6,675 bases of DNA from Hydrogenothermaceae bacterium (GTDB lineage Bacteria; Aquificota; Aquificia; Aquificales; Hydrogenothermaceae): the NCBI GenBank assembly GCA_026984355.1, contig JALSSG010000255.1:1-6675 (forward strand), written 5' to 3'. The notes beneath the pieces were generated by a model. The model was not told the DNA's origin. It searched no databases and worked only from the letters and a program-made list of their open reading frames with translations. Within the stretch, counting starts at the first letter, position 1. Each line of letters starts with the position of its first letter. The position numbers and the translations under genes were made by a program. Positions 1-5,467 of this stretch are shown in pieces.

Positions 1-596
1 TACCTTATACCTAATTTATCAAGACGATTTTTTAAATCTCCTCTGGCAAAAATTATGTTTGCTACTTTTACAGCAGAAATATCTGTAATACTATCTCCAA
101 TGTGAATTTTCAACTCTTGCGGATATCTCACAATAACTGAACCTTTACACATACCACAATCTTTTGTGCATATAGAATTACATTCATATATAAACTTTAC
201 CTTTATATATTTGTCTGTAAAATCTGCTTTATTACAGTAGATATAAGTTATTAAATCTTTATATGGTTTTAAGAGTTCGTATATATAAAAATCAAGTCCG
301 CCACTTAATACTATAAAAGGTATCTCATGCTTATTCAAGAAAATTAAAAAATCTTTAAAACCTTCTCTGATTTTAATATTTGATAAAATCCAGTCTAGTA
401 TTTCCTCCTTTTTAGAGGAGGGGATTAGTTGGAAAAGTTTAGAAACTCCTTCTGTAATAGTTATCTTCTCATCTAATATATCTCTTAATATTTTTTTCCA
501 CATAGGAGGAGCAAATCTGGCCATTATAGAAATAATTACATCTTTGTTCGTTATAGTTCCATCAAAATCAGAAAAAACAATAATATCTTTTTTCAT
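1..596 (-). CDS. mtnX: MtnX-type HAD phosphatase (2-hydroxy-3-keto-5-methylthiopentenyl-1-phosphate phosphatase), 3' end cut by window
   Basis: The reading frame starts at the ATG at 596 and stays open to the window edge, giving 198 codons. Bacillus MtnX is about 235 residues, so a few dozen C-terminal residues are probably missing. Visible HAD motifs are DFDGT (D10, D12; nucleophile and acid/base), the motif II serine in LSGG (S98), and GDSITD (D168, D172; Mg binding). The MtnX-specific cysteine cluster C139-C143-C147-G-x-C150-K151 is present, as are the MtnX-like phrases FAPP (28-31), IREGF (76-80) and IYCN (119-122). The family removes the phosphate from the enol product of MtnW to give the acireductone of methionine salvage; it is cytosolic. 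The start overlaps the stop of the RuBisCO-like gene by ATGA, so it is the operon's fourth visible gene. Family assignment is strong. The true substrate here depends on what the unusual upstream protein makes. Confidence 0.9.
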   Translation of the reverse strand, partial: MKKDIIVFSDFDGTITNKDVIISIMARFAPPMWKKILRDILDEKITITEGVSKLFQLIPSSKKEEILDWILSNIKIREGFKDFLIFLNKHEIPFIVLSGGLDFYIYELLKPYKDLITYIYCNKADFTDKYIKVKFIYECNSICTKDCGMCKGSVIVRYPQELKIHIGDSITDISAVKVANIIFARGDLKNRLDKLGIR

Positions 597-612
597 TTTT
601 TTAATTTTTTTA
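593..612 (-). promoter_or_regulatory. ATGA start/stop overlap without Shine-Dalgarno before mtnX
   Basis: Upstream of the mtnX ATG the coding strand is almost only A and T (the Lys/Leu/Lys codons ending the preceding gene), with no GGAG-like sequence at normal spacing. The nearest purine core, AAGG, is about 20 bases away. The other ATG starts in this operon have clear GAGG-type sites. Translation of mtnX therefore probably depends on ribosomes finishing the RuBisCO-like protein and re-initiating at the ATGA overlap. The sequence is directly visible; coupling is inferred. Confidence 0.5.
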
Positions 613-1792
613 TTGCCTTATTTAACTCCGGACTTATAGATAAACACTCTTCTATAGAAACTCCATTAACAGTACAGTCTATAATATCTCTAAATGCCTT
701 TACACCAGCAAAAATACCATCTGGATGTAAATAAGGAACTTCATCTACATTTATCACAACCTGATTTCCAAAATCTTTAAAAACTTGTGGAATAATTTGA
801 GGGTATATTCCCATAGATGGTGCTGGCAAAACTGGATTTAAATTACCAAATTTTTCTCTAAGTGCTTCTGAAACTTCCATAGCATGATGATGTAATAATG
901 GGTAGTCTCCATATGGAGATGGAAAGATAACTATATCAGAGCCTGCTAATCTTAATAACTTTCCAAAAAGAACATGTGCCTCTATTCCATAATCTTTAGT
1001 CTGATATAAGCTACCAGAAAAGGCTGGATTAGCTATAAATACTGCATCTATTTCCTCTGATAATCTCTGAAGTGTTTCAAATCCATATGGAACAACATTA
1101 ATAGTAAAAGCTTCAACTCCTAAATCAACAGCTTTTTTTGCCTTTTCTATTATACTACTGACTTTTCCAGTTAAATTAGGGGCATATATAATTTTTCTTC
1201 CTGTTAGGTCTTCAGCTTTTTTCTTTTTATCTATACACAGCTTAACTCTTTCTTCAAAAGGGGCAAGACTGTCGTCAAAGTATGCTTCATTTTCTTTTAT
1301 TATGTCTGCTCCAGCTGTAGCAATTTTATAAAATAAATCTCCAATTTTCTCTAAATCTAATGTATATGTTTCAAGTGTTGTCATTAATATTGGTTCATGT
1401 TTTAGATTTAGCTTTTCTCTTACTCCATAAATACCATAATTTGCACCCTTAAAATGCTCTAAAAATAAATCAGGAAATTCAATGTCAACCAGTTTTATTC
1501 TACCGTACAGAGATAGCCTACCAAATATTATTGAAATAATAGATGTTATATCATAAGTAAATATTAAAACAGGAAAACCAAGCTTTATCAGTGCTCTATA
1601 CTCTTTTGTATCTTCATCCTTAAAATCAAAAGAGTCAGTTACCTTTATTTCAAACCTATCAAGAACTGACTTATCATATGGATAATTTTTCCTGTCCCAT
1701 ACATACACATCAGAAATAAGCTCTTTTATCTTCTTACTTAAATCAAATTTTTTATCTGATACAAGCAAGTATGTTGCTTCAATATAATTCAT
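593..1792 (-). CDS. RuBisCO-like protein (form IV, MtnW/YkrW-related) with altered active site
   Basis: The 399-residue protein is close to the usual length of MtnW (about 410), which enolises 2,3-diketo-5-methylthiopentyl-1-phosphate in methionine salvage. Family landmarks run in order: N-terminal EATYLL (5-10), FGRLSLYG (90-97), LVDIEFPD (101-108), NLTGK (206-210), NPAFSG (255-260), GKLLRLAG (277-284), FPSPYG (290-295), PAPSMGIYP (323-331) and HPDG (356-359). Against the remembered Geobacillus MtnW sequence, key residues differ: catalytic Lys98 is Arg92, the KDDE metal motif is K166-E-N168-E169, the lysine of the KP/KG loop is absent (L140/E141), and the phosphate-binding GGG is D350-E351-V352. 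The carbamylatable lysine K166 is kept. The start has a GAGGA site in the end of the preceding gene and overlaps it by ATGA. The fold is secure, as is its partnership with mtnX. Enolase activity is doubtful, so no symbol is given. Confidence 0.9.
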   Translation of the reverse strand: MNYIEATYLLVSDKKFDLSKKIKELISDVYVWDRKNYPYDKSVLDRFEIKVTDSFDFKDEDTKEYRALIKLGFPVLIFTYDITSIISIIFGRLSLYGRIKLVDIEFPDLFLEHFKGANYGIYGVREKLNLKHEPILMTTLETYTLDLEKIGDLFYKIATAGADIIKENEAYFDDSLAPFEERVKLCIDKKKKAEDLTGRKIIYAPNLTGKVSSIIEKAKKAVDLGVEAFTINVVPYGFETLQRLSEEIDAVFIANPAFSGSLYQTKDYGIEAHVLFGKLLRLAGSDIVIFPSPYGDYPLLHHHAMEVSEALREKFGNLNPVLPAPSMGIYPQIIPQVFKDFGNQVVINVDEVPYLHPDGIFAGVKAFRDIIDCTVNGVSIEECLSISPELNKAIKKLKK

Positions 1793-2118
1793 GGTGTTTC
1801 CTCTTTTATTATTTCATATACCTCAACTGCAAGCTGTCCTGCAAAAATATCCTTAGGTGGCTGTTTTTCATGAGCTTTTCTAAATGCTTCACTTCTCGTA
1901 TAAGCTATAAAATCTTCCATACTTTCCCAGTAAGTCATAATAATAAAAGTATTGTTTTCTGGAAGATGTGGAATAGGTAGTTTTTTAGGCTCAAGTATCT
2001 CCATTTTTATAAAACCTTTTTGTTCTTTTATTCCTTTTTCTCCAAAATTTTCCGCAAGTTTTTTAAACTCATTAAAATATTCTGGTTTAATTGGAAATTT
2101 AGTCATAACAACTACCAT
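1789..2118 (-). CDS. ABM-fold monooxygenase, IsdG/HmoA-like (putative heme-degrading or quinol monooxygenase)
   Basis: This 109-residue protein is the size of one antibiotic-biosynthesis-monooxygenase ferredoxin-like domain. The hallmark second half is present: YWES (W64), then EDFIAYTRSEAF (68-79) and RKAH (H83). In IsdG/HmoA heme oxygenases the Trp and His belong to an Asn-Trp-His triad, with His the heme ligand. The N-terminal Asn is not obvious here, because the first strand reads VVVMTKFPIK. Either heme cleavage or oxidation of another aromatic or enediol substrate is possible. The ATG overlaps the flavodoxin stop as TAATG. A strong AGGAGG site about seven bases upstream lies inside the flavodoxin's Glu-rich C-terminal codons and supports this start over Met5. 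The flavodoxin upstream could supply electrons, which is inference. No signal peptide; probably cytosolic. Confidence 0.75.
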   Translation of the reverse strand: MVVVMTKFPIKPEYFNEFKKLAENFGEKGIKEQKGFIKMEILEPKKLPIPHLPENNTFIIMTYWESMEDFIAYTRSEAFRKAHEKQPPKDIFAGQLAVEVYEIIKEETP

Positions 2119-2669
2119 TATTCTTCCTCCTCTTTTTGATTTTTTATAATTTCTAAATACTCTTTTTTACCATCAACATAAGCTAATGTCCACTGAGCTA
2201 ATCTTTCTCCAAGTCTAACACATGCTTTTATCTCTTCCTCTTTTTTAGGTTTACCTGCAACAACTGCTCCGTAGTGTAAAGTAAAATCTTCACCAACATA
2301 ATCAGTAACTCCAAACACTAAAAATCCATAGTTCATTAGCATAATCAGTGCTGACATACATGCTATTTCATTTCCACCACCCCAACCACCAGAAGATGAA
2401 AAAGCACAACCTATCTTTCCATCAATCTTTCCCCATTGATTTAACAAATCTACATCAAAAAATCTCTTTATCTTCCATGAAACAAGTCCTATGTTCGTAG
2501 GCGTTCCTAAAGCTAAGCCATCACACCATATTATATCTTCAGCTTTTGCATAATCTATATGTTTTATACGTGAGTTTACTGGATATTTCTTTACTCCTTC
2601 ATACACATACTTTGCCATATTCTCAGTATTGCCTGTATTTGAGTCATAAAGCACTAAAATATTTGCCAT
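2118..2669 (-). CDS. WrbA-like flavodoxin / NAD(P)H:quinone oxidoreductase family protein
   Basis: The protein has 183 residues from the ATG at 2669, slightly shorter than WrbA (about 198). It opens with a beta strand and the FMN phosphate loop YDSNTGNT (8-15), followed by GTPTNIG (55-61) and SSSGGWGGGNE (91-101), which form the isoalloxazine-binding loops of the flavodoxin/WrbA fold. No transmembrane segment or signal peptide is seen. The family carries out two-electron reduction of quinones or acts as an electron carrier, so the donor and acceptor cannot be named. The C-terminus is a run of Glu codons whose DNA doubles as the ribosome binding site of the next gene. It is the first gene of the visible leftward operon, facing a chemoreceptor gene across a short divergent spacer. 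A TTG at 2708 in frame is unlikely to be the start. Confidence 0.85.
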   Translation of the reverse strand: MANILVLYDSNTGNTENMAKYVYEGVKKYPVNSRIKHIDYAKAEDIIWCDGLALGTPTNIGLVSWKIKRFFDVDLLNQWGKIDGKIGCAFSSSGGWGGGNEIACMSALIMLMNYGFLVFGVTDYVGEDFTLHYGAVVAGKPKKEEEIKACVRLGERLAQWTLAYVDGKKEYLEIIKNQKEEEE

Positions 2670-2748
2670 TTTCCCCTCCTTATCTTTAATGATAATGCTC
2701 CAATACAACGAAATATACTATTAAAATTCTAAAACAAGGAAAAGGGTT
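2670..2748. promoter_or_regulatory. Divergent intergenic region, probable promoters for flavodoxin operon and chemoreceptor
   Basis: These 79 AT-rich bases separate two genes reading away from each other, so promoters for both should lie here or reach into the coding ends. On the plus strand TATACT at 2714-2719 is a fair -10 box but no good -35 box is seen at 16-18 bases. On the minus strand TATATT at 2717-2712 overlaps it, and TTGTTT at 2737-2732 is too close (14 bases) for a standard promoter. The overlapping -10 candidates would make the two directions compete. No sigma-28 type chemotaxis promoter was recognised. AAGGA at 2736-2740 is the chemoreceptor ribosome binding site. Confidence 0.35.
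2673..2680 (-). promoter_or_regulatory. Strong Shine-Dalgarno fixing the flavodoxin start
   Basis: On the minus strand AGGAGGGG precedes the ATG at 2669, with three bases after the last G and about five from the GGAGG core. It supports starting at Met of MANIL, where the flavodoxin fold begins, rather than at the in-frame TTG at 2708. That upstream choice would add 13 residues and bury this site inside the gene. Confidence 0.8.
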
Positions 2749-4368
2749 ATGGTTAAGTTAAGTATAAAAAACAAACTAAGAATCTTGTTTGGAGTTATTA
2801 TTACATCTTACATAATAATGGCATTTTTAACTATGCTGCTTTTAATCAAAGTAGAAGGAAGTTTTATAGACCTGAAAGAAAAAGCTATATTAGGTAAAGT
2901 TGGAATTCTTGAGATTAACAGGGATATGAACTATGTTAGCAGGCTCACCAGAAACATAATGCTCGGTTCTAATATAGATAAAGACCTTGCTAAAATGGAA
3001 GATAGAATAAATCGTATAGAAGAAAAATTTAAAGAGTTAGAAAAAAATGCATTAAATTATAAAGAAAAACTTCTGATAAAAGAAACAAAAGATAAAGTTT
3101 TAGCTTTTATAAAAAAAGGCTACGAAATAACATCTAAATTAAAGAATGTTCCAGCTGAAAAGAGATTTACTGCATATAAGCTGTATAAAAAAGTAGCCAC
3201 ACCTCTTGCTGAAGAATCAAGAAAATATTTTAGAAAACTTGTAAAGATAAAAAATGAACAGTTTGAAGAACAAATAAAAAATTTAGAAAACGAGCTAAAG
3301 AGTATTAAAAATCTAATATATGCTGGTGTTCCTATTTCTCTTGGTATAGTAGCACTATTTATTTTTGGACTGACAAACTCAATATCTAAATCAATTGATA
3401 AATTTAGCCAATCATTTATAAAAGCAGCTGAAGGAGACCTTAGAGTTAGAATAGAAATAAACTCTAGTGATGAATTAGGGTATCTATCAGCATTATTTAA
3501 TAAGTTCCTAAGTAATTTACACAAGTTAGTTTCAAAAGTAAAATCTAATATAAAAATAGTATTTAAAGTTACAAAAGATTTAGAAAATCAGGGCAATTCT
3601 CTATCTGTAAAAAGTAAACAACAAAAAGAAACAATAAATAAAATACTTGAATCTATAGAAGAAATAAATCAATCTTCCAACAAAATATCTCAAAATGTAA
3701 ATGAAACATTAGAAAAAACAAAAGAAACCAATCAAAAAACCGAAGAAGGAAAACAGTATATAGATAAAAGCACACAAAAAATAAATGAAATAAAAGAAAA
3801 AACAGAGGTTTTATCTAAAAGGATAGAAGAGCTTTCTAAATCTTCTCAAGAAATAGGTAATATAACTACCTTTATTAATGAATTAGCAAACCAAACAAAT
3901 CTCCTTGCACTAAATGCAGCTATAGAAGCAGCAAGAGCTGGTGAATATGGAAAGGGCTTTTCTGTTGTTGCAGACGAAGTAAGAAGTCTTGCTGAAAGAA
4001 CAAGAAAAGCAACAGAGGAAATTGAAAATATAATAAATACAATTCAAAAAGAGGCAAATACCTTATCAGAAGAGATATTAAATGTAGAAGCTAGTGTAGA
4101 AGAAGGAATAAAAACTATAAAAAATACAAATAGTATATTTGACCAGATATTTAAAGCTGTTAGAGACATAAACTTAGCAAGTAAAAAAATACTCGAATCT
4201 GTAGATTCACAAAGAATATTAGTAGTAAATATAGATAAACAGGTGAATACTTTCTCTGACGATTTGAAAGAATCCTGCAAAATAGTAGAAAGTATAGTCA
4301 AAACCATTAAGACTTTAGAAAAAGAAACTGATGAGCTAGTTAAGCTTATTGAAAATTTCAAAACTTAG
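2749..4368 (+). CDS. Methyl-accepting chemotaxis protein (two-TM, helical periplasmic sensor, HAMP, MA domain)
   Basis: This is a 539-residue inner-membrane chemoreceptor. TM1 spans about 11-34 after a basic N-terminus. A periplasmic region at about 35-187 is predicted all-helical with heptad-like Lys/Glu segments and the phrase RDMNYVSRLTR (58-68), suggesting a four-helix-bundle sensor; its ligand cannot be read. TM2 is at about 189-209 and a HAMP linker at about 209-262 (AEGDLRVRI at 227-235, SSDELGYL at 239-246). The long coiled-coil signalling domain carries the conserved hairpin tip around 385-417 (NAAIEAARAGEYGKGF, then VADEVRSLAERT), which contacts CheA and CheW. Both arms flanking the tip are about 19 heptads long, close to the 40H class by rough count. 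The C-terminus (NFKT) lacks a CheR-tethering pentapeptide. The start has AAGGA eight bases upstream. A phosphatase gene follows on the same strand. Confidence 0.95.
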   Translation: MVKLSIKNKLRILFGVIITSYIIMAFLTMLLLIKVEGSFIDLKEKAILGKVGILEINRDMNYVSRLTRNIMLGSNIDKDLAKMEDRINRIEEKFKELEKNALNYKEKLLIKETKDKVLAFIKKGYEITSKLKNVPAEKRFTAYKLYKKVATPLAEESRKYFRKLVKIKNEQFEEQIKNLENELKSIKNLIYAGVPISLGIVALFIFGLTNSISKSIDKFSQSFIKAAEGDLRVRIEINSSDELGYLSALFNKFLSNLHKLVSKVKSNIKIVFKVTKDLENQGNSLSVKSKQQKETINKILESIEEINQSSNKISQNVNETLEKTKETNQKTEEGKQYIDKSTQKINEIKEKTEVLSKRIEELSKSSQEIGNITTFINELANQTNLLALNAAIEAARAGEYGKGFSVVADEVRSLAERTRKATEEIENIINTIQKEANTLSEEILNVEASVEEGIKTIKNTNSIFDQIFKAVRDINLASKKILESVDSQRILVVNIDKQVNTFSDDLKESCKIVESIVKTIKTLEKETDELVKLIENFKT

Positions 4369-4421
4369 AAGTATGTTAGAATAACAAGCTCTAAATAATC
4401 AACAAGGAAACTTTACTTAAA

Positions 4422-4856
4422 ATGATAAGATGGGTTTACAAAACATTAGGTGGAAGTAGAGCACCAGACATAGATGAGTTAGAACAGTGGAAAAAAGAAG
4501 GAGTTGATTTAGTTATTAATCTTCTTGATGGGGATTATGGTAAGTGGCTTGCAGAGGAGCAAAAAAAATATGGATTTGAAGTAATAAGAGTTCCATCTTC
4601 CATGTGTACAGAATATCTTGAGGAAGAAATAGTACCTATATATTCGTATATAGACCAGTTGTTAGAAGATGGTAAAAAGGTCGTTGTTCACTGTAAATAT
4701 GGACAGGCAAGAAGTGGAACTTTCCTTGCAGGTTATCTTATATACAAAGGTTTAACTTATGAAAAAGCTTTAGATGAAGTAATGAAAAAAGGCTTCCTCC
4801 CACAAACAGAGCCACAGCTTACTTTTTTAAAGAAGCTTTCTAAATCTAAAACTTAA
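4422..4856 (+). CDS. Small dual-specificity-type protein tyrosine phosphatase
   Basis: This 144-residue cytosolic protein has the PTP signature loop at 90-99: HCKYGQARSG, with nucleophile C91 and phosphate-binding R97 in CX5R, preceded by the hydrophobic strand KKVVV and followed by a helix (FLAGYLIYKG). Size and order resemble compact archaeal and bacterial DSP-like phosphatases, which remove phosphate from Tyr/Ser/Thr or small phosphorylated molecules. The family's usual general-acid loop, of the form IPD followed by xxxP, corresponds to about V57-T63 (VPSSMCT), where no Asp is seen. D36, D38 or E64 are possible substitutes. The ATG is the only start near the domain; AAGGA lies 13 bases upstream, rather far. 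The gene follows the chemoreceptor by 53 bases without a recognisable terminator, so co-transcription is possible. Its stop is five bases from the convergent AMMECR1 stop. Confidence 0.85.
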   Translation: MIRWVYKTLGGSRAPDIDELEQWKKEGVDLVINLLDGDYGKWLAEEQKKYGFEVIRVPSSMCTEYLEEEIVPIYSYIDQLLEDGKKVVVHCKYGQARSGTFLAGYLIYKGLTYEKALDEVMKKGFLPQTEPQLTFLKKLSKSKT

Positions 4857-4879
4857 AAATATTATTTTAATTTAGTTTT
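4848..4879. terminator. Weak AT-only inverted repeat between convergent genes
   Basis: AAAACT at 4848-4853 can pair with AGTTTT at 4874-4879, extended by AAA/TTT beyond a bulged base, with T-rich sequence on both strands. It straddles both stop codons of the convergent phosphatase and AMMECR1 genes, where a bidirectional terminator would be expected. The stem has one G-C pair and is weak, so this is a position-based suggestion. Confidence 0.2.
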
Positions 4880-5467
4880 CGTAAAGGTTTTTGTATGGTA
4901 CTTATAAACATCCAGCAAACCTGTTTTCCAAAATTCTGGTGGAAGACCTGCTTTATAACTTAAATTTGCTAAAAAAAGCTCTTTATCTGGAATTTGATAC
5001 CACACATCCGGTAAAAATGTTGCTTGATGATTAGCATATCTTATGATAAGCCCATCTTTATAAGGCTCTATTTTATTCAATAAATCCATATAATCTGTAT
5101 AAAAAATCTCTTTAGGAAATGATAGTACTGAAAGTTTTATATCAATACTGTCTAATTCTTCAGGTTTTACAGGTGTAAATCTTGGGTCTTTAGCTGCTGC
5201 AGCTACTGCATTTTCAATAACATCCTTATAAAGCTCTCTATAAGGTATGATAGAACCTATACATCCTCTTAAATTACCTTCTTTTTCCAAAGTAACAAAA
5301 GAAGCTCCTAGCTTTTTAGCTATGTCGTATTTAATCTTTTCTGGTTGAAACAATTTCTTCTCCTTAACATAATCATGTACAGCTTTTTCAGCAAGAGATA
5401 GAAGATAATATCCTTCTTCATCTTTTATCTCATCAAGACTTCTAATAATATTATTTTTTACTTCCAT
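4862..5467 (-). CDS. AMMECR1-domain protein (AmmeMemoRadiSam system protein A)
   Basis: The 201-residue protein spans the full AMMECR1 domain. Family motifs in order are LRGCIG (66-71, invariant Cys69), DPRF (94-97), the strand around IDIKLSVLS (108-116), TFLPDVW (150-156) and LPPEFW (175-180). No membrane segment or signal peptide is visible. The domain is conserved from archaea to humans. In prokaryotes it is often encoded with a MEMO protein and a radical SAM enzyme, and the biochemical role of that set is, to my knowledge, unresolved. Here the MEMO gene lies directly upstream. The ATG shares a base with the MEMO stop (TAATG), and a GGAGGAG ribosome binding site sits in the last MEMO codons. 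It is the last gene of this transcript, converging with the phosphatase gene. Identification is firm; function unknown. Confidence 0.93.
   Translation of the reverse strand: MEVKNNIIRSLDEIKDEEGYYLLSLAEKAVHDYVKEKKLFQPEKIKYDIAKKLGASFVTLEKEGNLRGCIGSIIPYRELYKDVIENAVAAAAKDPRFTPVKPEELDSIDIKLSVLSFPKEIFYTDYMDLLNKIEPYKDGLIIRYANHQATFLPDVWYQIPDKELFLANLSYKAGLPPEFWKTGLLDVYKYHTKTFTKTKLK

Noticed and set aside
593..1792. Calling the RLP a true CO2-fixing RuBisCO large subunit
   Set aside because: It is shorter, carries the MtnW-type FPSPYG in place of the RuBisCO loop 6 lysine region, lacks several catalytic residues, and sits with MtnX rather than carbon-fixation genes.
1771..1980. Open frame on the plus strand over the RLP/ABM junction
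   Set aside because: It lies wholly antisense to two well-supported overlapping genes and its product is a Phe/Cys/Lys-rich string without family features.
1952..2149. Open frame on the plus strand over the ABM/flavodoxin junction
   Set aside because: Antisense to the ABM gene, low-complexity Phe/Ser/Pro product, no ribosome binding site of note.
2670..2708. Longer flavodoxin starting at an in-frame TTG at 2708
   Set aside because: The strong AGGAGGGG site and the conserved first beta strand place the start at the ATG at 2669.
2670..2748. Sigma-28 type flagellar/chemotaxis promoter before the chemoreceptor
   Set aside because: No TAAA plus GCCGATAA-like pair was found in the intergenic region.
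3120..3524. Minus-strand open frame of 134 codons inside the chemoreceptor
   Set aside because: Ser/Leu/Phe-rich mirror of a Lys/Glu/Asn-rich coiled-coil coding strand; the sense frame has clear TM, HAMP and signalling domains.
4044..4361. Minus-strand open frame of 105 codons at the chemoreceptor 3' end
   Set aside because: Same kind of antisense mirror of coiled-coil sequence, Ser/Phe-rich with no recognisable domain.
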